Assembly (NCBI RefSeq): GCF_019649055.1
Contig: NW_026570310.1
Span: forward strand, 1 to 64,000
Source: Paramacrobiotus metropolitanus
Lineage: Eukaryota > Tardigrada > Eutardigrada > Parachela > Macrobiotidae
Direction of reading: 5' to 3'
DNA length: 64,000 nt
Position 1 is the stretch's first letter; each line of letters begins with the position of its first letter. The position numbers and the translations under genes are program-made. Shown one piece after another: positions 31,245-43,256 of the stretch. The notes below the pieces were generated by a model. It was not told the origin of the DNA. It worked only from the letters and a program-made list of their open reading frames with translations, and made no database searches.

Positions 31245-33390
31245 GAACCGGCACGGTCACTGTCACCGAGCTCAGAACGTAGTAAGACGATTATCCAACC
31301 ATCTGGTGATAGGCCAACAGAGACAACTCCATCTACATCGCTCAAATACGCGCACCAAGACGCAGATCACGGAAACACGAGCAAAAATTAACTTCGCGGC
31401 TGTAAAATGTTTCACTGCCGGAAGACCATTATCAAGTCTTCTGTTTTCTTCAATGCACCTTTTTTGCTTGAAGCAAATGTCGTACTGGGCTTTTTTTACC
31501 CGTTTCCATCGAAATACCTTGATCAGATCCATCGTTTCAATCGAATTTCCATCGCTTCGTGAAGAATCATTCTTTCCGTTGTTAGCATGTTTGGTTCTGT
31601 TGTTCGAACATCGTTCACTGTTCGCTCCCTTCCGCTCCCACGAATAGAGCTAAATCGGGCTTGTAGGCGTAAACCTTATCGCACTTCACACAACAGTGGA
31701 CAGCTGCCTCAGCCCGTCGATTAATGTGTGAGTTAACAGTTTGGGGGGGAATCAAAGATTAATGATCCCGATTATTCGCACGTGGTTTTACCATGTAGAT
31801 TGTAATATCAGTGGTTAGATGACCACGTTTTGCTATACTCGAAGCATACACTGTAAGATTTGCAATTTTTTCGTTTTACTTGTCTTCCCTTAGACGAATT
31901 TATCGTTTAATTTATGCGCAACTGTTGTTAAATAGGCTACAAAACTGGGAGTAAACCTTTTTTAAGCTTTTACAGCGTCCAGTGTTAGATAAACGCAAGC
32001 GTGTGTCAAAAGAGCGGTGGTTTTCGTGTTTTTTTTCCAAAAATGCCATCACATCAGTTCAAGGCATGAATAATGTCATAACCATGGACTTCGTAAGGAT
32101 ATTAGCAAATTGAGGTTACCCCCCAACCTCTGGTTTTTAACCAAAACCGACTACAGATTCAAAATCAGCGCATTTTTCTGATCTAGAAATCATCCTTCAA
32201 ATTCAGAAAAGGTCGAAACCAAATTCTGACTGCCGGCCCCCCAGTGCCCCAGAATGGCCTGGGGTGGTGGCAGTGGAGTCAAAGACAAAAAATTTTGTTT
32301 CTCCATTCTGAATACTTACTCTAGGTGAATTGGCAACGCTGAATCCGAATATGATGTCAGAAAAAGATTTCAACGGTCGCCGAGGGCGTCCGGTCGACAA
32401 TTTGGTTTGCTTATAATTAACGCGCTAAAATTGGAACAAAAGAAATTTTGACCGAGCGCTCTTGGAGACCGTTGAAATCTTTTTTTGACAGCATATTCGG
32501 ATTCAGCGTTGCCGATTCACCTAGAATAAGTATTCAGAAAGCAGAAACAAAATTTTTTGTCTTTGACTCCACTGCCACCACCCCAGGCCATTCTGGGGCA
32601 CTGGGGGGCCGGCAGTCAGAATTTGGTTTTGACCTTTTCTGAATTTGAAGGAAGTTTTCTAGATCTAAAAAATGCGCTGATTTTGAATCTGTAGTCGGTT
32701 TTGGTTAAGAACCAGAGGTTGGGGGGTAACCTCAATTTGCAAATATCCTTACGAAGTCCATGGTCATAACGGCCATCACGGCAGTTCAAAGCATGACTAA
32801 TGTGGCAGTTTTAAACCAGATTATTCCATGAAAATGGCGTGAAACCAGCATCAATTAGTAACATAAATTGCTGTTTCCAACTTAGCCGGTAACAAAACAA
32901 TTGCAAATAAGATGCCATTGGCATCGCTGTATTCAGGCAGCAATCGGGATTTTTACACACTGTTCGGGCAAACGCATCCCTGAAGAATTTTGTTTATTCT
33001 TTTAATTGCGCATGCGCAATGCGTAAATGCGCCCATTGTACGCACACAATCGGGCAGAATAAGTACGCGTGTAACTAAATATGGTGCACAAGCAGATAAA
33101 AAGAGCAAAAAAAACAAGAAACCAGTCCCGCAAGGTGCTGAACACATTCACCGTTAAAACCGGCACCGGATGAGCCGAACATATCCGCGCACGCGGAAGC
33201 AACAGCTTGTGAAAGCGCGCACCCGCCTAGACGGAGCAGGTGTATTTCCCGTTATCGGTGACACCAGTCCGTATGTTTAGCATGACAACGGAGAAATATC
33301 CGCCGCCTTCCAATCAACAGTGTATGTGCAAGACAGGTATTTGTATGATAAGCGTGTTTCTGAATTGATAACTACCGGTTTCTCCATGTA
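31245..33390 (-). repeat. Right arm of the large inverted duplication
   Basis: This is the reverse complement of 23885-25315 with scattered differences, interrupted by a hairpin element at 32083-32762. The inner end reads AAATGGGAACCGGCAC and the outer end TACCGGTTTCTCC. No target duplication was seen outside the two arms, so it is not proven that they are termini of one transposon. Confidence 0.7.
32083..32762. mobile_element. hAT-type hairpin MITE, 680 bp
   Basis: Almost the whole element is one inverted repeat (ends CATGGACTTCG and CGAAGTCCATG). It is flanked by an exact 8-bp duplication GTCATAAC (32075-32082, 32763-32770). The other arm of the inverted duplication has a single copy of this octamer at 24503-24510 and no element. 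Internal sequence (CAGATTC, AATCAGCGCATTTTTC, GATCTAGAAA) is shared with the element at 46203-46821. 8-bp duplications are typical of hAT elements. Confidence 0.8.
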
Positions 33391-36300
33391 GGAGAAGGAT
33401 CTGCAGAAGGACCAGCGCGAGAGTGCTGATTGCTGAATGTCAACGAACGCGGACAAGATGAACGAGCGCGGCATGCAAATAGTTTTCGGCTTTGTACGGG
33501 CACAGTAATGTGTTAATGTTATAATTTAAATTTGAAAATTTGAAAAAATGAATTCGATTACAGCAAACTGGATGCAGACTCTCAATTGCAGAAAGAAATT
33601 TTGAAGATTGCAGAATGGCGAAAACTTGCAGTCGCCATAACCGGATGGTGTTATATCGTGTGGCTAGCCAGTAAAGCTGAATGCGGCATTCTAATATTGC
33701 GGCACTGCAATCTAATTTGACAGTTCTGCAGAAATCCGAAACTTTTAGTCTGCACCAATAAAAATCCAACGGACTGCCCTTTTGGTATCGGACTGTTCAT
33801 TCGGTCGGGAAGGCTCGCAACTTAACCATCTCCTTTTATTGGGGGTTCATTTCCTTCATATTTACAAAACGTTTGGACTTGCGATATGGGTGAAACTTCT
33901 TTTCAGCCAAATCCAGTTTTGCGTCCCAAGCAGTGTAGGAAATTGTTTACGGAAAGCTGCAATATCAGTGGAGACTGTTTACGGAAAGCTGCAATATCAG
34001 TGATTACTGCGCCCTACACGATGGCCAACATGGCAGTAACCGGCTTTCCCATGGTATTTTGTGAACGGTTTGAAGTGAAAATGTTACACTCGGCTTCCCA
34101 TTTCGTGAGTAAGCAGTTTTGCTTACTGAATGATAAAAATCACCATATTGATGCGCTGTATTTGAGCTCTAAAAGCTTTGCGTTTTCGGTGAATGCTCCG
34201 CAAACCATGTAACAGTCGGGCACCACTTCCGGAAGGCAGCAAGTGAAATGTGTGCCTTTTCTTTGGCGCACGGGCCTGCAAACAACGGAAGATATTCCAC
34301 GATTTAGTGGAAAGGGGGGAGACATTTTAGTGCTTGGCTTGAAAACTTCATTTCGACAGCATTTGCTAATGACTGGTCGAGTGAAAAAACGTGCAAGCGC
34401 ATCCCTGTGTACGTCGAATCTTTCGCTCAAAGTTGGTATATTTCTCTACAAGCGAACGACGTCGGCACGGCCGGCGACTAGGATTTCCTAGAAGCAGCTT
34501 TAACAAATCAGTTCCGTCCCCGTGATTTTATTGACAAATGAAAAGACACCTACGCAGCAGGAAAATACAAAAAAACGAAACTGTCACAGACTACGTTATA
34601 GTTAACCCATAAATGTGGTTACACTCAAACCGCACGCAACAAGACACTTATCTGTACTAAACAAGCCCAATTCCGTGCCGGCTATCGGCATGCTGATATT
34701 TAAACTTGCACCTTGCACATTTCTTAACGAAAACCATCTAACGTTATCTCAAACGAATGTAAACAATTTGTGAGAACTTTGATACCAAATAAGTTGTTTT
34801 TATTAGATAATCGAGGCACCTAAACTTTCTCGTAGACTTAGCATTGGATTTGAATTCAAGCTTTGGTTTCGGTTTTCCACACTGGAAGCCTATGCTTTGT
34901 CAACGGGAAACTTTAGGATCCTCGATCCTCGATCATTTCCGCTATTCGGTAACGCTCTAGCACCGGAACTCTATGCTACAGTGGTACAATCGGTACCAAT
35001 GTTAAACTGTTTCACCGTAACCCGGTGCTACAGTACTCTGAACCACTTCCGCTATATGAGGCCATTGTGGTGCGGAACCCCGTAATAGAGTACTTCGGGT
35101 TAATGCAAGTATGATACTCATAGTTCTAGGACACAATGCGTCGGGAAATCGCTATCATAATATCAAAGGCAACTTCGGGTAACTGCTACCACACTAGCAC
35201 AGAAACAAATGTAGCTCGAACTGTATAATTATAGCTCACGGGAGAGCTATGTCTTATACCCCCAGAATATATTTGAGAGAAAGAACTAGTACAGGGGGAA
35301 AACCATTTAGGTCGAACCAGTTGACGAAACTGCGGCCGTAACCAGGCTGAAGTGTGACGACTCCGTAGTACATCTGTTTAAATCCAGCGCAGCATATAAG
35401 CGCCATGTTTAGCCACAACGTCAAACTCCAGCCGGGTGACGGCAGCAGAACAGGGAAATGGTTTGAGCGAGGCGGTTTTTACCTTCATGCACGAGTATTA
35501 CACCGGTTGCTGACGGTCTACAGTATTGTATTAATTGGAAAGTACGAGTATTATAAGCCGTATTATAAGCCGTCAGTTAGCGCTTGGAGCCGGCGCAGGA
35601 CATACTTTTTATGGGGTTAAAAGAGAGTTTCTAATTTCAATATGTGATTTTTTAGCCGTTGCGCGCCAGGACATGAACTAGCCGCTCATTACTTTAAGAT
35701 GAAAACTTGTCAAGACTTACCGGCATTCCCTTGCAAACTGGAAAAAAGCTAAGATTGATCATGCGATCCTACCAGATTCCATCCGACGCCATCTATCACC
35801 GGTGCAAAAAAAAATTCAAGAAATCGGAAAAGCGATTTACACGTCGCGAATAAAACAAGACTCCACGGTACTTTCCTGGATAAGAAAATTAGAGCAAAAA
35901 TATTGAAGGTAATGAAATTTTAGCCAGTAATGCGTATGTATATCTGTCACGCAGAGGTTCGCTCTGTAGGTAAAACCAAATGAACAGGTAAACGCGCACG
36001 AAAGCTGTTCTCGTTGAGACTAAAAGGCGCGTCTTCATCAGCGAGACCACATCCGCATTCAGTCATCGGATTGTTGCAATTTTCTCTGAATTCTTACCAG
36101 CATTTTGAAAACGTCTCTCTCTTTTTGTCCAGTCACACTGGCTCTGCATGCTTGGTCTCTCTGCACTCTTTCATCGTTTCTAGGTCAGCCGTCAGCGCGT
36201 GCTCTTTGGCAGAGAATAACAGTCTCCTTCCAGAGCATTATGTCAGCATGATTAGTGGTTAGTACTGGTTACCTAATTTACATAGTGAAACGCCGTATTC

Positions 36301-36646
36301 CGACGAGTTGAGCTAAAACGCACAAGACAAACGAAAATTTAGACATAATAAAGCAACGGCGATTGGGATTATATGTAACATAACGTGCAACTACTACACA
36401 GATAAATCTGTTCGGCTTGCATTGCTTAAGATTTTTCTGTTATCATAACATATTTATAACTGCCAAGTTATCAAAATACATGATCGTAATGCTAATTTTT
36501 AGACAATATCTAGATATTGCAACGGCCAGATAAACGGCTGGCCTTTCGGCTAACGGCCGGCTAAAATCCTTAGCCGTATTACTGAGTCTCTTTATTGGGT
36601 TAAAATTAGGGCGCTATCCAATGGAAACCGAGATACGCCTGAAAAA
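33391..36646. other. Gene-poor stretch with small repeats
   Basis: A 32-bp tandem duplication beginning TGTTTACGGAAAGCTGC lies at 33944-34003. At 33886-34491 (+) one frame runs 200 codons with a single in-frame TAA at 34210 (GFPMVFCERFEVKML before it, KGGDILVLGLKTSF after). Its 34019-34100 segment is repeated, diverged, at 42645-42725. No domain recognised; possibly a decayed repeat-borne ORF. Confidence 0.3.
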
Positions 36647-36719
36647 GGCGCCGATGGGGGAATCGAACCCTGGCTACGTCGTTAGATCCGCGTAGGCAGT
36701 GCCACTGCACCACGGCGCA
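36647..36719 (-). tRNA. tRNA-like sequence, probably a pseudogene
   Basis: On the minus strand a 7-bp acceptor-like pair (TGCGCCG with CGGCGCC), an A-box-like TGGTGCAGTGG, and a B-box-like GGTTCGATTCC lie at tRNA spacing. A T5 run follows, as for Pol III termination. The anticodon region (CTACG..CGTAG with a 12-base loop) and the T-stem do not fold normally. It is best read as a tRNA pseudogene or head of a tRNA-derived SINE. Confidence 0.45.
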
Positions 36720-36790
36720 ATACGTTGAAAAACTTTGAAAGACTTTATCGCTGTACGTGAGCCGCTTTTCCGCTCACAGGGTTATATAAG

Positions 36791-37555
36791 TTAACATTTG
36801 TTAAACTGAGTACCCATGAGTACTTTCTTGATGGTACTGCAACAGAGCGCTGTGAAAGTGTAAAGTGTTTGGGTATCGTCGTAGACCGCTCATTAAAATG
36901 GAAGGAAAATACGGAAGCTGACGTTTCGAAATGCAGCAAAAGAATCCGTTGGATAAATTTTTTATTTAAAAGAGTAAATTCTGCTGCCCGCCTTCATTTA
37001 TTTAAATCCTTAGTGCTACCTGTCTTTGACTATTGTTGTTCCGTTGTCCCTCCTTTTCATAAAACCAGCCGAGATAAGCTTGACCAATGTATGGAGCGAT
37101 TTCTAAAAACCGTCCCTTTGGGCCACAGCAACTTTAAAGGTCAATTAAAAGACTTAAACTGGGACTGTTTCGACGTTCGCAGAATGAAGAAATGTCTGAT
37201 CCTCGCCTACAAATGAATATTTTGTCGCATCCCGCTTGGGGAGAGATTTCATCTTCCATATGAACACGATTCTGCTGGTTTTGTTCCTGTTGCAGGTAAC
37301 ACCCGATCCGTACAACGACTTCTGAATCACCGATATCCAATTCGTCCAGCCCCGACAGTGCTCTGCGGAACCTCGGTAATACCGACGCCGAAATCCCATG
37401 TTCATGAAATCTGCGAGTTATGGAATGAAATAATTTTACCGAAAGAGTCATGTTCTTCATTAAACCCCTTCAAGAATGCCCTCGACAGAGTCACCTGGAG
37501 TAAACTGCAGTGGAGTAAGCTGCAGCGGACCAAGAAAAACTGGGATACCGACTAA
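36791..37555 (+). pseudogene. LINE (non-LTR) reverse transcriptase C-terminal fragment
   Basis: The frame reads VKCLGIVVDRSLKW..N, SLVLPVFDYCCSV, ..ERFLK.., LNWDCFDVRR, and LWNEIILPKESCSSLNPFK. This is the order seen after the catalytic core in CR1/Jockey-type LINEs. One TGA at 37214-37216 interrupts an otherwise continuous frame of about 255 codons. The N-terminal RT core is missing (5' truncation is usual for LINEs). After the stop come three copies of AATTTTTAAATTGTACT (37555-37602). Confidence 0.72.
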
Positions 37556-38116
37556 TTTTTAAATTGTACTAATTTTTAAATTGTACTAATTTTTAAATTG
37601 TGTAATATTTCTACTGACAACGAACCACTCTGAAGACTGCTTCCACTTTGTTTTTGCATGTTTTTTTGTTTGTCGGAATATGAGCATCTAACACGTAAAC
37701 GTGTAATGACCTTTAACAAATGTTAGAACTTTTTCTTTTTGATAATTTCAACTTTTGTTTCTTTTGTCTCGACTGTCAAATGCTTTTTGGGGACCGTGTC
37801 CCGATGCATAAGACAATAAATTCAATTCAAACTCAAAATTACGCAGTTGTCATTATTTCAACACGTAGTACACTTCATCCAGTCTCTTACCGGTACAGAA
37901 CGCTCCCTGAACACACTCAGCGTTACCTCGCATTAAAGCAACACAGATTCTCTGCTTTAGAAACTGAAGGGACCTTTTCTCCTATATCCTATCTATAAGC
38001 ATCTTACCGAGAGTAGATAGATCTATTACACTTCGCTTTTTTGCTACGCGCGCCCATTGTTCAAAAACCAAAGCAAAGAAACTGAAATTATCGCAGTAAA
38101 TATCTGTGCTTATGTA

Positions 38117-38254
38117 ATGATTTTCTTCGCCTCTGCCATGGTGGCGGCAGCACCGCGGGGCGCTTCGACGAAGACACATTTCACCTATCAGACAATTTAT
38201 TCGGTCTTGGGCGAAGACGAAGAGACTAAAAGGTGCTTGAGAAAACAAAGTTAA
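38117..38254 (+). CDS. Small possible secreted peptide
   Basis: A 45-residue frame from ATG has a hydrophobic, Ala-rich start (MIFFASAMVAAAPRG) and an acidic/basic tail (GEDEETKRCLRKQS). It resembles a signal peptide followed by a short peptide. No other evidence; could be chance. Confidence 0.18.
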   Translation: MIFFASAMVAAAPRGASTKTHFTYQTIYSVLGEDEETKRCLRKQS

Positions 38255-38639
38255 CTATGTAAGGTCACATTCACTTGTCTACCAGTAATCCAGCGAGTTT
38301 TTCTGTAACGTTTATTAGTTCTCAGCTCGCAACACACACTGCCTCTTGCCGTAAAAACATTATTATCTCATGTACCCTCTTTTATGACAGTTTTCATCCA
38401 CAGGATCTGTGCAAATAAGCTAGCGCCCATCACATATCGGGCCAAAGACAGCGAACGTGGATATTACAGCACTCTCACATAAATGTACTGTAAACTATCG
38501 GACACAGTAGACATAAACATAAACTATCCATGCCGCTGTGGCGTGACACTTCTCCGCCTGGTGTTTTGGTCCTTTAAAACGGAAGCCTAAGGAAAGGGGC
38601 TGTCGGAATGGTCCGGAAGAGTCCGGGCAGGTGGGCTTG

Positions 38640-39395
38640 CGGAACGTTTGGGTAAACCCGGAGAGTGTTTACTACGGCTGGGGGAATTTCGACTCTGATT
38701 CCGTCCGTGCTTGTCCGGTCTCGATGTCCACCGCCGGTCGTCGAATCCTGCGCTCCCATTGTTTCCGACACACCGTTGTCCATCGCGAAAATCCGTTGCA
38801 TATGCAACAAGCGAAAACCACAACTCTACCAAAAACCACGACGACGATGGCAAAGGTCAGTGACTTCATTATGGTGACCCATGAGCCAACCACGATAGTT
38901 ATCGTCCAGAGTCAACAGCCGTCTGTACGAAATCATCCGCGTGACGGACGCCGTTCTCCGCCATCGCCCGGACGATCTGAGCGAGAAGCCGTTAGTGTAC
39001 CGATGTTCACGACTAGGAGCTTTGGACAACGCTTCGTGAGATAGCTCACTGGACACATTAAACTTGGCCAACAGAGATTGATGTGATAGCCGCTGTGTCG
39101 GCTGCTTCCGCATACGGTCTCCATTTACAGCGATGAATGGTAACCCGTTCAAGTTCACATTTTCAGAATGCCAGCGGTATGCCTGAAACGGAACTAGGCT
39201 GTATCCATCGTAGGCTATCGTCCAAGTACGATAGCAGGGATGAGGCCCACAGGAAGTCGGAAAAACTTTGATCTCCACTTGCAGCGCTTGGCATTGCTGC
39301 ATGACGGCGCAGCTAACAAAGCTACCTAGGTGCAGGCAGCTCGTGTACCTTAGCCATCGCGCGGCCAAAATCCCGCTAACATGGGATTAGGTCAT
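38640..39395 (-). pseudogene. Env-like glycoprotein relic
   Basis: Minus-strand frames share spacing with the env of the 13.6-21 kb Gypsy element. SGILAAR lies at ~39385, then C..LGSF.S, QC, TSCGPHPC, TIAYDG, W.SENVN..G.P. After a frame change a hydrophobic anchor follows (SLTFAIVVVVFGRVVVFACC) with a basic tail. Residue identity is low, so this is a different lineage of the same env family. It has lost its pol neighbours; an RT remnant nearby is on the other strand. Confidence 0.55.
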
Positions 39396-39604
39396 GACAT
39401 CCCACATCAGGGACTGATCACAAGGTTTAAGCAGGAAAGGTATCCTATCCCATAAACTGAGGAAGTTCTACAGTCCATTAAAGGCCAATAGTTAAAGGCC
39501 ATTAAAGGCCTGCAACCGACCCGGCACAGGGATTTTACCAACTCCCTGTGCACAAAAATGGCCGGGAAAATCTAGCAATTATAACCCATTGTGGTTCCTA
39601 GCAA

Positions 39605-39745
39605 TACTGTCGCCTACCCTTCAGCGCTAATTTCGCACCGAGCGCATTCCAAAGAACCGTGCAAAGTTTACTTATGATACGAGAAAACAAGGTTCAGGTT
39701 TATATCGACGATATTTTGGTCAAAGGGGAAGCTCCAGAATCTTGA
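39605..39745 (+). pseudogene. Gypsy reverse transcriptase relic
   Basis: One frame contains RLPFSANFAPSAFQRTVQ and then VQVYIDDILVKG, the consecutive RT blocks around the YxDD catalytic motif. It stops at 39743-39745. The flanks show no further RT. Confidence 0.7.
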
Positions 39746-39869
39746 AAAACTTCTCAGCATCTTAACAGCTAATATCATCATCAACGGAAAGAAAAGCCTA
39801 CACCAGTAGTTGCACAATCTAATCAGGAACAAAAGTTTTCTAGGCCAGCGTCTCCTGGGGGGCGTAACC

Positions 39870-41758
39870 GTCGCAGTCTCTCACTGATGCATACCAGCGC
39901 GTGGTTGCTAAATATTGCTTCGTAGCGTGTGCTACACTTGTCAATGTAAAGAGCGTCCTTAAGCAAACATCGGTCTTGAAAAATTGTGGAGGTAAGCTAG
40001 AATCCAAGGCCCTGGGGATAAACCACTTTTTTACCAAAAATATAGTCTGCATAGTTCCAGATCTCGGAACTAATCACAGCAATTTTTCGCATCCATTCGG
40101 CGTCATCAGTACCAAATCGAAAACATAAATTAATTTTTGGAGACAATAAATTTAAATAAGTCATCGTGTGCTTAAGGTGCTTTCATAACAATTATCGTTA
40201 ATATTGCAGTTGAAATCGACAATGCCAACACCGCCGGCATCGACAATATCCGGAAGGCGCGCCGCAGCGCATCGTTAATGGAGCTCTACGGTAATCTAGT
40301 AAATAATTACAAGGAGCACTTCATATATCAATTTATTCGTTTTGTAACACTGATGCTGGCGTAGTACAGCGCACCGTCAGAGCTCTTACATATATACTAT
40401 AGCATACCTTAAAACTGCAGGAATGAAATATGCCTATTTATTTCGCCACGTGCCCACCATGAAAAAAGATGTGTATAAAAAAACTCCAGCCTTTGTTCCT
40501 TTGGGTTGCGTCGCCTTGTTCGACCAGACTGCGCCACGGTACTTCCAAATCGAAGATACGCGTACAAAGCGAAGGTTGCATGGCAGTTATGCGGTTTACG
40601 TCGACCAGGACCAGACGCAGCTACTGGACAATTATCTTTATGCGGACCTGACGTTCACGAAATACATATGGTATTTGATGTTGCGAATGATTGGTGGAGA
40701 TGCTGGTTTGCGCCGGCTCGCGTCACTTTTCGATCTGCAGCGTGAATTGTCCAAAGAAGGAAAAAATAAGCAGTGTTACAACGGACAAAAAAAAATCCTT
40801 GGGAAGGATTTTTTTAAAGCTATCGGGGTCTGGGCGACCAGTATTGGTTTTATCCTTTTTGCCGTGGAAACCCTCGGAGTGCTTGGCCAAGCAGCTAGAG
40901 AAGTGGTCAGCTTTTTCGGACGGAAAATCAAGGATAGATCTGGAGAAAGCAGATTCACGGCATTCTTAAAGCAGCGTATTAGTCTGGCAATTATTAAAGG
41001 CAATGCGGCTGCGGTTTTAGGAACTTTACCGGGCAAGAATAAACTTGTTGATAATACTGATTTTGGTTGTTTTTTTAGTTCTTGAGTGGGTAATGAAGGC
41101 CGTAGTGATTTGACTCATGACTGTAATGTCGCAACGTAAAAGTAATAAAGATATCAGATTTTTTAAAGCTATACAAAGTAAGCAGCTGTTCTCTCGTCAG
41201 AGCTCTAACAAATACCAACGTTTGTAAGAACGCGTACCATGTTTGGCAGTTACGATCTACTTACTATTCAAAAGCAAAATTGTGAGGTTGAATTATGTTA
41301 ATAAATTTAACCGGCATTTTAGGTCATATTATTACATATTATTTTGCACTTATTAATTAATTTGTTTTTATCTTTTTGCAGTTCCCCAGCTTCGCCATGT
41401 GTACCTACGTTGTGGATACCAAGGAATGGACGCGCAGCTCTTCATGTTTCACCTCAGTCGACATGCCCTTCGTACCAATAACCATCAACAGGACTTCCGC
41501 TGCACGGTCCATCCTGGGCGTAACCATATCGGCGTGAGCCAGCGGGGAATTGCGCGTCATTCACTACATTGGGAGTATCAACAGTTCATTGACCAATTCC
41601 AGTTGATTTCCATTGACTTCGAAAAAGGTCAGTTAACTGCCTTGTCCGAGCGATGCGATCAGGAGTATACCGCCTACCGACGCCGTCAACGTCAAATGGC
41701 CATTGCCTATCATGAACGAGTACATGGAAAGCCTGACAAGCGTCTACAACGTCAATAA
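39870..41758 (+). CDS. Predicted multi-exon gene, unknown function
   Basis: Exon ends match in phase. An exon ending at 39991 (..SVLKNCG, donor GTAAGC) joins 40210-40290 (81 bases, IDNIRKARRSASLMELY, donor GTAATC) and then 40421 onward (MKYAYLFRHVPTMKK). The third exon has a 220-codon frame. It includes a hydrophobic stretch (AIGVWATSIGFILFAVETLG) and a basic end (FLKQRISLAIIKGNAAAVLG). It either stops at 41085 or splices from a GC donor at 41033 to the strong acceptor TTTTTGCAG at 41379. That last step would add 41380-41758 (FRCTVHPGRNHIG, YRRRQRQMAIAYHERVHG). The first exon boundary (TCGCAG near 39872) and the GC donor are the weak points. No family recognised. Confidence 0.42.
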
Positions 41759-41852
41759 TTAGCATGTTCTGTTTTTCTGTAATGTAATTGTATGTTTTGC
41801 TTCTCTTTGGGTTTTAGCAATGCAGTTGACCATTGAGAAATGGTGTAGTGTT

Positions 41853-42110
41853 GCAAAGGAGGGTAGTATGTGGGACTCTCCCAAAAACTGTGAGTGTTGT
41901 GATTGATTGTGCGGGGAATGACTTTTGGATTGTATGAGTCATGGTGTTGTTGTAAGTTCGTGGATGGCTGATCGAATGTGGGTCATTCGATCAGCCCGTG
42001 GTATAAATATGCTCCAAGGGGAGCAGTAAAGGATTGGTAGCGTTTCAGTTCTGCAGTTTCGCGAGTTGCCGAGTTGTTAGATGAGATATTTTTTAGTACA
42101 TGTACTGTAG
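41853..42110 (+). promoter_or_regulatory. LTR-like or promoter segment with TATA box
   Basis: GCAAAGGAGGGTAG is followed by TATGTGGGA, and later by an inverted repeat GATCGAATG..CATTCGATC and GTATAAATATGC. The purine run resembles that at 29021, but the sequences differ downstream. Solo LTR or promoter; unresolved. Confidence 0.22.
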
Positions 42111-43256
42111 ATATATGTTGTAGTGAGGAGCGCTACACCTTTTTGTGTGCGCTTTAAAAGTGGTGCCGATATTCACAAAGTGCTCACTGAAGCAGCTTAG
42201 TACTGGGCTGAAAGTGGCAGGGGAATGAGAATATTCCAAGTCTGTATCGCGGGGACTAAGTTGGTTATTTACTCCCATCGTCGTTACAATGTAATTCCTG
42301 ACGTCTTTGCCGCACGTTACACTGCCGTTTGCTGATATGCGCGCGTCACTGTCGAAAGTAGCTGTAAAAAATAAATATGTATGTTGTGTCGCTGAAGCTG
42401 TTTGATCCTTTCATGCGCATCTATTGTCCGTTGCTTTTGAAATACGACTTTTGTTATGCGTTAGACCAATAAAATGCAAAACAAATAAAAGCAATTTAAA
42501 CCCGGGATCCTGGCCAATGAGAATGACACAACGGGTCATATGGATCAGCACTCCCATAGTCGTCGATCATAAGTTTTAAGTCTGATCAAACTGATTTGGG
42601 AAGGTTTAAAGCACTTTTGGGTATTTTCGATGCTTGCCCTAAACGATGGCCGGCCAAAATGAGAGTAATCGGCATTCTCATGGTGTTTTGTGCGGTATGA
42701 ATTGAAATATTACACTCGGTGTAAATCCTTATACGGTATAAGTCTTTTTTTCCGCACCTACGTCGTCAGGCTACTACCCTTAAGCTCCGAGCGACGTTCA
42801 GCGCAGCCTCCAAGCGGCCAAGGCAGTCGCCTAGCTGTAGTTGGCTTCGCCAGACAACGCAAGGGTTGTTTACAAACGCAGATTGTGTAAAGGTGACGGA
42901 TTCATTGGATCCATATTCGATTCACATTATCTGTAAAAATTGTAATAACGACGATATTTTCACGGGTTTACATTTAGGCAACTGCTAAAGGCGAAATCAT
43001 TCACAGTGTACTGGAATAAGTAATACAAATGATAGGTTCAAGTGGTAAACCGTTGTATAATTTTATCATGAAGAAAAAACGCAAATAGCGCTCATGGCAA
43101 TATGCGAAACTATACGTACTCTCTTCCATCAATATCACTTTACACTACAACACATTCTTCTAACGTAAGCCAAAGTATCAGCTTAATGTTCTTTACTCAC
43201 GACCCCCAACCATCGAGGAAGGAATAGCCAACGGTGTCTAAGGACATTCCATACTC
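42111..43256. other. Gene-poor stretch
   Basis: Contains the diverged repeat 42645-42725 (related to 34019-34100). No coding region could be supported. Confidence 0.3.

Noticed and set aside
32203-32642. Two near-identical frames with SDIIFGFSVA/DSIFGFSVA
   Set aside because: They are mirror images in the two arms of the hAT hairpin, explained by the inverted repeat.
23885-33390. Polinton with 1.4-kb terminal inverted repeats
   Set aside because: The core shows no polymerase, integrase, ATPase or capsid motif, and no target duplication flanks the arms.
36647-36719. Functional amber-suppressor tRNA (CTA in the loop)
   Set aside because: The stems around the loop do not pair, so the triplet cannot be trusted as an anticodon.
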